From: Bradyrhizobiaceae bacterium PARB1 | GTDB lineage: Bacteria > Pseudomonadota > Alphaproteobacteria > Rhizobiales > Xanthobacteraceae | Assembly (NCBI GenBank): GCA_002256345.1 | Contig: NKIY01000016.1 | Span: 1 to 64,000, forward strand | Direction: 5' to 3' | DNA: 64,000 nucleotides | Part shown: in pieces, positions 51,797 to 60,594 of the stretch | Position numbering within the stretch: the stretch's first letter is position 1 | Layout: every line of letters starts with the position of its first letter | The notes under the pieces: model-generated | What the model saw: the letters and a program-made list of their open reading frames with translations, nothing else | What the model was told of the DNA's origin: nothing | Database searches by the model: none | Translations under genes and position numbers: made by a program

Positions 51797-53085
51797 CGGG
51801 ACACGCCGTCGAAGCTGCGGCCGCCATTGAGCGCCCGAAGTTGAAGCATCGCTTCCATAGCCTCACGTCGCGTGTCGAGCAGAGCCGACAGCGCGTCCAG
51901 ATACTGGCGCTGCATCTCGACGTAAGTTGCGATCGGGATCGCTCCCTGGCGATAACTATCGGCGGCGGCGGTAGCTGCGGCCGCAAATTTCTCGGTGGCC
52001 CCGGCTGGCCAGCCCGCAAGGGCTCGACGCTTCGCCTCGTAGTAGGCTGCCTGTTCGTAAACCTGCCTCGCGATCCGTCGGTTGGCGGCGAGCAGGGCCG
52101 CATCGCCCTGGGATTGACGGCTCAACTCCTGTGCGAGGCCAGCAGCCTGGCTATTCCAAAGCGGCAACGTCGTCGTCAGCCGTATGCCGAAATTGGTCTC
52201 GCGGCTGTCTGACTTCGCGCGATTGAAGTAGGGACCGACTGAGACGTTCGGCACACGCGCTGCTTGTGCGAGGTCAACGCGCAACCCTTGCTGCTGCAAT
52301 TGCGCGCGCAGCGACTGAATCTCGAAATTGTTGATGCCAGCTTGTTGCGCCATGCGCTCGACCGACGGAAGGCCGGGCAGCGTGATATCGGGCGGAGCAA
52401 TGCGGAGCCGCGCTTTGAGCGGCGCGCCGCGAAGTTGATTCAGTTCGTAGACGATCGTGCTGGTCTCGGAATCAGCCATCGCGGCATTTCGCTCCGCCGT
52501 GATGGCACCCGCATCCAGAATGGCCGTGTCCAGCGTGGTGGCGATGCCCGCCGGATCCCGCTGCTCCACAACGCGTGCAAGCTCGCGCATCCGCGCGGCA
52601 ACGTCGCGTGCCGCGGCGGCTTTCCGCTCGGCCGCGAACAAGGCATATCCCAAAGAGCGTGCCCGGCTTGCGAGCGTTGCGTCGAATTGCGCAAGACCGA
52701 GCCGCGCCAGCGCGATCTGATGCTCGGCGATGGCGCGACGGAGCGCCCCGCGTCCGGCAAAGTCGAGCGGCTGCATAATCGACAAGCCATATGTCGGCCC
52801 GGCGCCTTTCGGTGCACCTGTCAGGCCGTCGGCCATCCGGCGTTCGCCTAACTCGAATGCAGCTTCAGGGTCCGGCAGGCGATCAGCCGCGTCGCGCTCA
52901 ACACCTGCAAGCCCGATCTGCTGGAAATAAAAGCGTCGTTCGGGGTTACTTGCCACGACGGAATTGGCAAGTGCATCAATCGACAGCACGGCGGCCTGCT
53001 GAGCGAAGGCTGGGGTCACCAAGATAATTGTTGATATGCGAACGATTATCAGGAGCAATTTTAACATTGGCACGAGTCTCAACAC
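51793..53085 (-). CDS. czcC: CzcC/TolC-family outer membrane factor (430 aa)
   Basis: A signal peptide (about residues 9-28, ending TPAFA) is followed by a TolC-like protein: two repeats of long helices (about 45-220 and 240-420), heptad-rich blocks and QGLRVDLAQAARVPNVSVGPYF near 262-283. It forms the outer-membrane exit for RND efflux. First gene of a three-gene operon: czcC, czcA, small secreted protein. The start at 53085 gives a complete signal peptide. Confidence 0.88.
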   Translation of the reverse strand: MLRLVPMLKLLLIIVRISTIILVTPAFAQQAAVLSIDALANSVVASNPERRFYFQQIGLAGVERDAADRLPDPEAAFELGERRMADGLTGAPKGAGPTYGLSIMQPLDFAGRGALRRAIAEHQIALARLGLAQFDATLASRARSLGYALFAAERKAAAARDVAARMRELARVVEQRDPAGIATTLDTAILDAGAITAERNAAMADSETSTIVYELNQLRGAPLKARLRIAPPDITLPGLPSVERMAQQAGINNFEIQSLRAQLQQQGLRVDLAQAARVPNVSVGPYFNRAKSDSRETNFGIRLTTTLPLWNSQAAGLAQELSRQSQGDAALLAANRRIARQVYEQAAYYEAKRRALAGWPAGATEKFAAAATAAADSYRQGAIPIATYVEMQRQYLDALSALLDTRREAMEAMLQLRALNGGRSFDGVSR

Positions 53086-53180
53086 TGACTTCTAGACGCC
53101 TGATTGCCACGCTAGTCTGAACACAAGCTGTCAGCGTAAATGCAGGTTGATCCAGTATCGGACTGCAGCAATCAGGAGAC
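53086..53180. promoter_or_regulatory. Divergent promoter region between czcC and its two-component regulators
   Basis: The 95-base gap separates genes reading away from each other. It must hold both promoters; the right gene has an AGGAG ribosome site (53175-53179). No perfect operator is visible. The response regulator encoded at 53181 is the obvious candidate to bind here, based on the OmpR class and its position. Confidence 0.6.
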
Positions 53181-53840
53181 ATGACCATTCGCATTCTTCT
53201 TGTCGAAGACGATCAGGACATTGGCGCCCGCCTGAAGGAAGGGTTGGCCAGCTTTGGCTTTGTCGTTGAGCATGTGGAAGATGGTGAGCACGCCCTTTCC
53301 TTCGCGCTGCAAGAAGAATTCGACGCGATCGTTCTCGATCTCGGTTTACCCGGCCTGTCAGGCATCGAGGTCTTACGGAGGTTGCGACGTACCGGGGCCG
53401 CCACACCGGTCCTGATCCTGACGGCGCGCAGCAGCTGGACTGAGAAGGTGGAAGGTCTCAATGCAGGGGCTGATGACTATGTGGCGAAGCCGTTTCACGT
53501 CGACGAAGTCGCAGCTCGCCTGCGCGCGCTGATGCGGCGCGTCGCGGGCCAAGCCACCTCCGAATTGCGCCACGGAGATATCGTGCTTGACCCCGTTGCC
53601 GGCACCGCCAATGTTGCGGGCCAGCCGATCGAATTGACGGCACAGGAATTTCGCCTGCTCCACCTCTTCCTGCATCGCGTCGGCCGCGTCGTGACGCAAG
53701 CCGAGTTGCTCGACCATCTCTACGGCCTGAATGAGGAACGCAGCTCGAATACGATCGAGGTCTATGTCGGTCGGCTGCGACGCAAAATCGGCCGCGATAC
53801 CATCAGGACCCTGCGCGGTCTGGGCTACAGGTTCGGCTGA
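53181..53840 (+). CDS. OmpR/PhoP-family response regulator (219 aa)
   Basis: Receiver domain residues about 3-115: RILLVEDDQDIGARLKEG, VLDLGLPGLSGIEVL (phospho-Asp) and DDYVAKPFHVDEV. Winged-helix domain about 128-219: ELTAQEFRLLHLFLHRVGRV and SNTIEVYVGRLRRKIGRDTIRTLRGLGYRFG (quoted in part). Start ATG 53181 has AGGAG. It is divergent from the czc operon and overlaps the kinase gene by one base, a typical metal-responsive pair. Confidence 0.92.
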   Translation: MTIRILLVEDDQDIGARLKEGLASFGFVVEHVEDGEHALSFALQEEFDAIVLDLGLPGLSGIEVLRRLRRTGAATPVLILTARSSWTEKVEGLNAGADDYVAKPFHVDEVAARLRALMRRVAGQATSELRHGDIVLDPVAGTANVAGQPIELTAQEFRLLHLFLHRVGRVVTQAELLDHLYGLNEERSSNTIEVYVGRLRRKIGRDTIRTLRGLGYRFG

Positions 53841-55186
53841 TGGTCAGAAGTCTGCGCGCCCGGCTGCTGGTTGGCGTTATTCTCACGACCGTGACAGGTA
53901 TCGCTGTCGCTGGCGTTTCGATTTCCGCGCTGTTCCGGGCGCACGTCACGGAGCTTGTCAATGCCGAGCTGATCGGTCATCTCGACGAGCTCGAAGGTCT
54001 GTTGGCCCGCACGGCCGACGGACATGTCGCTCTGGCACAAAGGCTCAGTGATCCGCGCTTCGCGCAGCCCGGGACTGGCTATTACTGGCAGGTGAGCGAT
54101 CGCAACGGCATCGTCCTACAATCAGCCTCCCTCGAACCGCAACGGCGTTTTCCGCCACCCGCGCGGGGGGCGGATCGGCAGCTTACTCGCTCAGTCGAAG
54201 CTGGCCCGGCTGGTGAGCCGATGATCGCATATGAGCGACCGTGGCAGACCGCTGAAAACGGTTACGTGCTTCAAATTGGCGCCGACCAGCGGATCGTCGA
54301 TGATGTACTGAGACATTTTAATCAGGCGCTGGCCCTGTCACTCGGCACACTGGCAATAGCCCTAATTGGGGCCGGCACGTTGCAGGCCTGGTTTGGTCTG
54401 CGTCCCATGCGCCGTCTGCGCGACGCGCTGGGCGACATTCGCGCGGGCAAAGCAGAAACCCTGCCTGGTGACTTCCCGTCCGAAGTTCGGCCGCTGGTCG
54501 ATGATCTCAACGCTCTGATCGACGCCAATACCCAGATGGTTCGCCGCGCCCGCACGCAGGCGGGCAATCTCGCGCATGGCCTGAAGACACCATTGGCCGT
54601 GCTGACGGACGAAGCGCGCCGGCTGCTCGCGAGAGGTGATACCGAGGGCGCCGCGGTCCTGACTCAGCAAACAGGGCGGATGCAGCGCCAGATTGATTTC
54701 CAGCTTGCCCGAGCCCGTGCCGCAGCCAACGCCGGCCTGCCTGGCGTCATCACGCAGGTCGAACCTGCCTTCGCATCAATAGCCGCGGCGATGCGGCGGC
54801 TCTATGCTCATCGTGAGCTGACGATCGTCCATACAGCCGAGACGGAATTGCTTGCCGCCGTCGATCCCAACGACCTTGACGAGATGGTCGCCAACCTGGT
54901 CGATAATGCCTGCAAGTGGGCTCGTGGTGTTGTCTCGATCAAGGCTACGCGCGATACCCCGACGGGGCAGCTCCTTATTACGATCGTTGATGACGGGCCA
55001 GGCATCCCGGCTGATGCACTAAACCGCGCGTTCGCCCCAGGCGAGCGGCTCGACGAGGCCAAACCGGGAAGCGGGCTCGGACTCGCAATCGTCCGCGATC
55101 TCGCCACACTGCACGGCGGCTCTGTCGAACTATCCAATGGCAGAAATGGAGGCCTTCACGCGGAGTTGCGGCTCCCATCAGCCTGA
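53840..55186 (+). CDS. PhoQ-like membrane histidine kinase (448 aa)
   Basis: Two membrane segments (about residues 8-30 and 160-180) flank a periplasmic sensor domain. A HAMP region follows (about 180-235). The phosphate-accepting H box is QAGNLAHGLKTPLAVLTDEA (quoted in part), with the N box VDNACKWARG, like the PhoQ group (HSLKTPLAV, NACKY). ATP-lid blocks are VDDGPGIP and GSGLGLAIVRDL. It senses a periplasmic signal, plausibly a divalent cation, and controls the response regulator upstream. It overlaps that gene by one base. Confidence 0.9.
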   Translation: MVRSLRARLLVGVILTTVTGIAVAGVSISALFRAHVTELVNAELIGHLDELEGLLARTADGHVALAQRLSDPRFAQPGTGYYWQVSDRNGIVLQSASLEPQRRFPPPARGADRQLTRSVEAGPAGEPMIAYERPWQTAENGYVLQIGADQRIVDDVLRHFNQALALSLGTLAIALIGAGTLQAWFGLRPMRRLRDALGDIRAGKAETLPGDFPSEVRPLVDDLNALIDANTQMVRRARTQAGNLAHGLKTPLAVLTDEARRLLARGDTEGAAVLTQQTGRMQRQIDFQLARARAAANAGLPGVITQVEPAFASIAAAMRRLYAHRELTIVHTAETELLAAVDPNDLDEMVANLVDNACKWARGVVSIKATRDTPTGQLLITIVDDGPGIPADALNRAFAPGERLDEAKPGSGLGLAIVRDLATLHGGSVELSNGRNGGLHAELRLPSA

Positions 55187-55217
55187 CAAGTTCAACGGCG
55201 TCTAGGTTGGGCGAGTT

Positions 55218-55913
55218 TCATCGTGGCCGCGTCGTCCGCGCACCATTCGACCTGAGCGATTCGGCGCGCTCGAAATCAGCATCCGCGCCGCTCTGATCTC
55301 CAGCGTTCGCTTTCATCGTTCCGCGTTCGAACAAGAAGGTCGGATTCTTCGGATCAGCCTTGATGACCAGATCATAATCCGCGATGGCACGATCAAAGAG
55401 TCCTTTACGCCCGAGTGCCTTCCCGCGATTATAATAGGCACCGAGGTAGTCAGTCCTCAGTTGTACGGCGCGATCGAAATCAGAAATCGCGCGATCAAGC
55501 TCTCCCTTGCTCATTAAAGCAACGCCTCGGTTGTTGAGCGCGACATAGTAGTCGGGGGACAAACGAAGTGCTCGATCGTAATCCTCCATGGCACGGTCGA
55601 TATCTCCACTCGACCGCAGCGCGACACCGCGATTGTTATAAGCCGCCGCCAACTGGGTGATCATCCGCTCGCCTGCCTGGATAACCGCTGTGCATCCCCG
55701 GATCGAGCGATCGGGTACGATTTCGGCCGCATGCACGCACGAGTCCCAATCCTCGTCGCTCAAAGCTGATGTGGGCGACGAGTTAATTGCAAAGTACGCA
55801 ATAAATATCGTTGTGCTCAATAACGTAAGAGCACAACGCTTCCAGCGGGTGGTTCGCGCTAGGATCGATGCAGTTCGTGTTCTCGTATACAGCGGCGTAA
55901 TGCAAATGAGCAA
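55218..55913 (-). CDS. TPR-repeat protein (231 aa)
   Basis: An N-terminal hydrophobic segment (about residues 28-50, TLLSTTIFIAYFAINSS) suggests export or anchoring. Three or four tetratricopeptide repeats follow: AYNNRGVALRSSGDIDRAMEDYDRALRL (quoted in part), ALNNRGVALMSKGELDRAI, AYYNRGKALGRKGLFDRAI, LFERGTMKANAGDQSGAD. TPR proteins scaffold interactions; the partner is unknown. It is convergent with the PhoQ-like kinase gene (31 bases apart). The start could be later than 55913. Confidence 0.8.
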   Translation of the reverse strand: MLICITPLYTRTRTASILARTTRWKRCALTLLSTTIFIAYFAINSSPTSALSDEDWDSCVHAAEIVPDRSIRGCTAVIQAGERMITQLAAAYNNRGVALRSSGDIDRAMEDYDRALRLSPDYYVALNNRGVALMSKGELDRAISDFDRAVQLRTDYLGAYYNRGKALGRKGLFDRAIADYDLVIKADPKNPTFLFERGTMKANAGDQSGADADFERAESLRSNGARTTRPR

Positions 55914-56528
55914 AGAGTAGCCTCAAGTACGTGCATTATATTATTCCCAGTTTGTTCTCTAACAATCCTGTCTGAATTTTCCCTGACAATCGACGTTTGA
56001 GACATCCGATCTGGTCGCTTCCCGAACGAGAGTACACCCGTCGAGTGCTATAGAGATTACCAAGCGAGCGCCGTGCGTGCCATCCGACAGGGACAGATCC
56101 AAGACTCCCGGACTAAGCCTCAGTCTGGTAGCATGAAGACATCAGCGGTGTTTGATGTACTAGCAGCGGCAATCGACGGGACGGGATGGATCCGGACTCG
56201 GTCACGGGAGGGCAACGAGGAGCCGCTATCCGGAAGAAATCGTCCTGCAAGAATTGAACATCGCGCTCTGCGGCGCTGCCAACTTGAATGACCTCTGAAA
56301 TATCTGGAGGTCAATACGGCGAATTGCTCTGCAACGGCGCTCCGCAAATATGCAAGATATCAACCTAATATTAAGTTGGCGCGCCCGACACGACCCCGTT
56401 CCCGCGTCCGGCCGCCAAGCCGAACCCATTCTTTTGATTGCGGATTCTCGGATCAGGGGTAGCCTTTCACCTTCATTTTGAACGGGTTGGCCGATCGTTT
56501 CGGCCGAAGGTGTGGGTGCAGATCGAGG
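55914..56528. other. 615-base AT-rich gap before the integrase
   Basis: No gene is supported. AT-rich and irregular in composition, with the integrase promoter presumably in its last part. An attachment site could lie here or beyond the integrase, but I found no clear direct repeat or tRNA end. Confidence 0.4.
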
Positions 56529-57806
56529 ATGCCGAGGTACGCGTTGGTGCCGTACTCGCGACAATGGACGAAGGGCGGCGTCTTCGGTTTCCGGCTCCAG
56601 CTTCCTGGCGATGTGTACGAGCGGCTGATCGATGTCGGCACGGCCGGTGCGCGACGCTCGGTGACCTTCTCGCTGAAGACCCGCGATCCGCAGGTCGCGC
56701 GAAGTCGGGCTTTGCGCGCTGCGGCCGACGTGGGCGACATGATCGTGGCGGTACGATCGGGGGCCACACCGCCCTGGACGTTCGACCCGGCCGCATATCT
56801 GTACGAGCGCGGCAGCGTGACCTCGATGCGGCCGGAGCCCTTGATCTCGAAGCGGAAGGCCGAGGCGAAGCAGATCGTCGGGATGACGATGCGCAAGGTC
56901 TACGAGGAGGTCTATCTGCCGCGCCGCCAGGAGCGGAAGGGAGCGCCACCGCGTCGGCGATCCAGGCTCGACATGGAGAAGGCGATCACTCGCTTCGTGG
57001 CCTCAGCCGGGGACATCCCGATCACCAACATCACCCGGCAGGTGGCCGAGCAGTTCGTGCGCTCGGTGAAGGTGGGTTCGGCCGCCACGATGAAGAAGAC
57101 CACGACCTGTCTCTCGTCGATCTGCAACGCCGCCGTTGCGGCCGACCTGATCCCCGGCAATCCATTTCGCGGGCTTGGTCCAGACCGGGCCACGATCGTC
57201 GCCTCACGGCGCAGCTACAGCCGTTTCGACCACGACCAGCTTGCCCGCTTCTTCGGCCGGACTGAGCGCGAGGACGGGGCGGTCCTGTGGTTGCCCCGGC
57301 TGCTGCTGCTGACCGGTGCCAGACTCGAAGAGATGGCCCAGCTTCGCAGCGAGTGGTTCGTCCGGCGCGACGGCATCGACGTGATCGACCTGCACGAGGC
57401 CAGGGTGAAGAGCGCGCACAACAAGCGGTACATCCCGCTCCACCGCGACCTGATCGACCTCGGTGTTCTGGACCATGTTCGTCGATCGCCCGAGCGGCTC
57501 TTCCCCGAGTTGAAGTACAGAGCCTCGGCCGAGCGTTGGAGCGGCGCGATCAGCACGAGGCTCAACCGCGAGATCGATGCGGCGCTCGGCGCGGATCGCA
57601 GGCTGACCGTGCACTCGCTCAGGAAGACGTTCGAGCACGCGGCCTATGCGGTCGGGATACCGAAGCCCTCGATCAACGCGATCTCCGGGCACAAGCCGAA
57701 CGACATCAGCGAGGAACACTACCTGATGTTGAAGGACGACGTGCCGCTGCTGAAGCAGCATATCGACCGGATCGACTTCCCATTCCTGCGGCGGATCGCG
57801 GCCTGA
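56529..57806 (+). CDS. Tyrosine-type site-specific integrase (425 aa)
   Basis: An N-terminal SAM-like/arm domain (about residues 85-190) precedes a catalytic domain: GARLEEMAQL (Arg, near residue 261), HSLRKTFEHA (H-x-x-R, near 360), SGHKPNDISEEHY (His and nucleophile Tyr, near 391). It belongs to the DUF6538-type integrases (start MPRYALVPYSRQ) of alphaproteobacterial elements. It would integrate or excise the element. The ATG at 56529 fits family starts; the upstream frame has no homology. It could serve the whole element or only this right-hand cargo part. Confidence 0.9.
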   Translation: MPRYALVPYSRQWTKGGVFGFRLQLPGDVYERLIDVGTAGARRSVTFSLKTRDPQVARSRALRAAADVGDMIVAVRSGATPPWTFDPAAYLYERGSVTSMRPEPLISKRKAEAKQIVGMTMRKVYEEVYLPRRQERKGAPPRRRSRLDMEKAITRFVASAGDIPITNITRQVAEQFVRSVKVGSAATMKKTTTCLSSICNAAVAADLIPGNPFRGLGPDRATIVASRRSYSRFDHDQLARFFGRTEREDGAVLWLPRLLLLTGARLEEMAQLRSEWFVRRDGIDVIDLHEARVKSAHNKRYIPLHRDLIDLGVLDHVRRSPERLFPELKYRASAERWSGAISTRLNREIDAALGADRRLTVHSLRKTFEHAAYAVGIPKPSINAISGHKPNDISEEHYLMLKDDVPLLKQHIDRIDFPFLRRIAA

Positions 57807-57914
57807 GAGGGGTCGTTTTTGACTGACTCTCGTGCATGGGGACTGACGAGGGCATGGTCTCCATGACCATGTTCTGGTCGATGTAGATGCCCATGTAGAC
57901 CATGAAGAAGCAGC

Positions 57915-58166
57915 CTATGCGGCGACGGTCCCCCCGCCGTCTCCGACTGTCATCGCGCGCTTCAGGCGCTGGACCGTAGCGGTCCCTGCACCGGTCCGGC
58001 GGGCCGTCTCGCGCACACCCAGCCCCTGCGCGAGCATGGTGCGGATGGCCTCGACCTTCTCCTCAGGCATGGGCGGGCGGCCCAGGCGCTTCGTGGTCCG
58101 CTGCAACCCGGCTCGCACTCTGGCCACGATCATCGAGCGCTCGAACTCGGCGAAGACGCCCAGCAT
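57915..58166 (-). pseudogene. C-terminal fragment of a serine resolvase
   Basis: The fragment encodes LGVFAEFERSMIVARVRAGL, then KRLGRPPMPEEKVEAIR and a C-terminal HTH (GLGVRETARRTGAGTATVQRL). This is the end of a Tn3/Hin-type resolvase-invertase, from the E helix onward. The catalytic serine domain is missing: coding stops abruptly at 58166, the edge of the IS21 element. The fragment is therefore broken by insertion or deletion. Confidence 0.85.
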
Positions 58167-58307
58167 GTCAAACGGCCCGCAAAGTTGCCCCCCGATCGGC
58201 GTCCAATGTTGACCCCTTGAGTATGCTTCGCGGCGAGGAGGCGGCGCGGCGGAGCTGGTGTGGATTGCGCAGCCGCGCCGGCTCCGGATCGGTGGTGTGC
58301 GGGGAAC

Positions 58308-59036
58308 TCAGAGCCTGTTCTTGAAGCGCCAGCTCTCGTTGCCGGTCTCGACGATGTCGCAGTGATGGGTGAGCCGGTCGAGGAGCGCGGTGGTCATCTT
58401 GGCGTCGCCGAAGACGGACGGCCATTCGCCGAAGGCGAGGTTCGTGGTGACGATGACGGAGCTCTGCTCGTAGAGCCTGCTGACCAGGTGGAAGAGCAGT
58501 TGTCCGCCGGACTGGGCAAAGGGCAGATAGCCGAGTTCGTCGAGGACGATGAAGTCCATGCGTGCGAGATAATCGGCCATGCGGCCCTGGCGGCCGGCGC
58601 GGGCTTCGGCCTCGAGCTTGTTGACGAGATCGACGACGTTGAAGAAGCGGCCGCGAGCACCGGCACGGATGCATGCCCGGGCGATCGCGATGGCGAGATG
58701 GGTCTTGCCGGTCCCAGTCCCGCCGACGAGGACAACGTTGCGCTGGTGCGCCAGGAAGTTGCCGCCGGCGAGATCATGAACGAGGGTCTCGTTGATCGGG
58801 GTTCCGTCGAAGGCGAAGTCGGCGACATCCTTGGCGAGCGGCAGCTTGGCGATGGTGATCTGATACTTGATCGAACGAGCCTGCTTCTCGGCGATCTCGG
58901 CGGCGAGCAGATCGCCGACGACGCGCTGCGGCTCGTGCTGGCGCTTCACCGCCGAGGCGATGATCTCGTCGAAGGCGGCCTTCATGCCATAGAGCTTGAG
59001 CTCGCCCATGGTGGCGAGAATCTCCGAGCGTTCCAT
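58308..59036 (-). CDS. istB: IstB-type ATP-binding protein of IS21 (242 aa)
   Basis: Walker [12 protein letters not shown], is near residue 105, Walker [14 protein letters not shown] near 163-175, and the IstB C-terminus [24 protein letters not shown] (quoted in part) completes the family. IstB is the AAA+ helper that delivers target DNA to the transposase. The ATG at 59036 overlaps the istA stop; the upstream frame to 59072 is not needed. Confidence 0.93.
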   Translation of the reverse strand: MERSEILATMGELKLYGMKAAFDEIIASAVKRQHEPQRVVGDLLAAEIAEKQARSIKYQITIAKLPLAKDVADFAFDGTPINETLVHDLAGGNFLAHQRNVVLVGGTGTGKTHLAIAIARACIRAGARGRFFNVVDLVNKLEAEARAGRQGRMADYLARMDFIVLDELGYLPFAQSGGQLLFHLVSRLYEQSSVIVTTNLAFGEWPSVFGDAKMTTALLDRLTHHCDIVETGNESWRFKNRL

Positions 59037-60550
59037 CACACGGCTCTCCTGAGGCTGTCGTAGCGGGCACAATCGGCGGCGGGCTCATGGCGCAGGCGCA
59101 AGGCATCGGGCGTCATGATCGTGATCGCTGCCGCCGGCTCGCGGCGCCGGGCCAGGATGTTGATGATCACGTCGGCGGAGTGGACGCCTTGCCGCAGAGC
59201 GTCCGCGCAGGCGGCTTCGACGGCGGACAATCCGTCGCTCAGCACCGCGGTGAGGATCTCGACCATCTGCCTGTCGCCGTCTTGAACGGCCGCGAGCTTG
59301 CGCCGGACCCGGTCGATCGCGCCGGGCAAGACCCAGTCCTTGAAGGGCGCTCCGTTCCGCAGGGCGCCCGGCTTGCGAGCCAGTACCGGGACATAGTGCC
59401 AGGGATCGTAGATCGTCTGGTCGCGGCCATAGCAGCGGGAATGCTCGCCGACGATACGCCCGTCCTGGCGCAGCTCGATCCGATCGGCATAGGCGCGGAT
59501 CTCGACGGGGCGCCCGACCGCACTCGCGATGACCGAGTACTTGTTGTTGTCGAAGCGCACGAGACAGGTCTTCGACACCGAGGCTGGCAGTGAGTGGAAG
59601 CCGTCGAACCGCCCCGCGTAAGGCACCAGGCTCGGGCGCTCGGCTTCGAACATCTCCCAGATCGTGCGGTCACGTTGCTCCGGATGGCGGTGGGCCTTGG
59701 CGTAGCGGAGCACCTGATCCAGCAGCCAAGCGTTCAACTCGTCGTAGTTCTTGACCCGCAGGCGCGGGGCGAAGAAGCGCTCGCGCACGAGCCCGACCTG
59801 GTTCTCGACCTGCCCCTTCTCCCAGCCCGAGGCTGGCGTGCAGGCGACAGGGTCGACCAGATAGTGGCTGCACATCTGCTGGAAGCGGCGGTTATAGGCC
59901 CGCTCCTTGCCGACGAAGATCGTCTCCACCGCGGTCTTCATGTTGTCGTAGATGCCGCGCGTGCAGGCGCCCTTGAAGAAGGCGAAGGCGCGGTCATGGG
60001 CGTCGAAGACCATCTCCTGGCTCTCGCGTGGATAGGCCCGCACGAACAGCATGCGCGAGTGACAAAGCCGGACATGCGCCACCTTCACCTGGGTCGTGGC
60101 GCCATTGATGACGACGATCTCGTGGCTCCAGTCGAACTGGTAGGCCTCGCCGGGCGCGAAGCTCAAAGGCACATAGGCGTCGGCTGTGACGGCGGATTGC
60201 TCGCGGCGCCAGCCTCGCGCATAGCGACGAACGGCATCGTATCCGCCCTCGTAGCCGAGATCCCGCAGCTCTTCAAAAAGACGGATCAGCGTCAGGCGCT
60301 CGCGGGCCGGCTTGCCGTTGTTCGCCATCAGCAGCCGATCCAGCTCAGGGCGCCAGGGCCCTATCTTCGGCTGCGGCTGAACCTTCCGCTCATACTCGAA
60401 CGACGTCGCGCCAGAGCGCAGCACCTTGCGCACCGTGTTCCGAGAGACGTGCAGCTCGCGGGCGATCTCCTTGATCGTCTTCCCGCGGATCGAAAACTCG
60501 CGCCGGATCCGCGCAATCGTATCCACGCCCTTCATCCCCCGCCCGCCCAT
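59036..60550 (-). CDS. istA: IstA transposase of IS21 (504 aa)
   Basis: An N-terminal HTH ([29 protein letters not shown] in part; about 14-44) precedes an rve-type DDE catalytic domain with YQFDWSHE (D, near 140), [10 protein letters not shown] (D, near 201) and [12 protein letters not shown] (E, near 245). The length and operon structure are normal for a functional IS21 transposase. No frameshift is visible, so the IS may still be active. Confidence 0.92.
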   Translation of the reverse strand: MGGRGMKGVDTIARIRREFSIRGKTIKEIARELHVSRNTVRKVLRSGATSFEYERKVQPQPKIGPWRPELDRLLMANNGKPARERLTLIRLFEELRDLGYEGGYDAVRRYARGWRREQSAVTADAYVPLSFAPGEAYQFDWSHEIVVINGATTQVKVAHVRLCHSRMLFVRAYPRESQEMVFDAHDRAFAFFKGACTRGIYDNMKTAVETIFVGKERAYNRRFQQMCSHYLVDPVACTPASGWEKGQVENQVGLVRERFFAPRLRVKNYDELNAWLLDQVLRYAKAHRHPEQRDRTIWEMFEAERPSLVPYAGRFDGFHSLPASVSKTCLVRFDNNKYSVIASAVGRPVEIRAYADRIELRQDGRIVGEHSRCYGRDQTIYDPWHYVPVLARKPGALRNGAPFKDWVLPGAIDRVRRKLAAVQDGDRQMVEILTAVLSDGLSAVEAACADALRQGVHSADVIINILARRREPAAAITIMTPDALRLRHEPAADCARYDSLRRAV

Positions 60551-60594
60551 CCGAAACCAGGATGGGCAGTCTCACCGAAACCGGCTCAAGGGGG

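Noticed and set aside
57706..57903. Minus-strand Met-rich small frame after the resolvase fragment
   Set aside because: Its second half is antisense to the integrase, there is no ribosome site, and the Met pattern comes from a short run of CCATG repeats.
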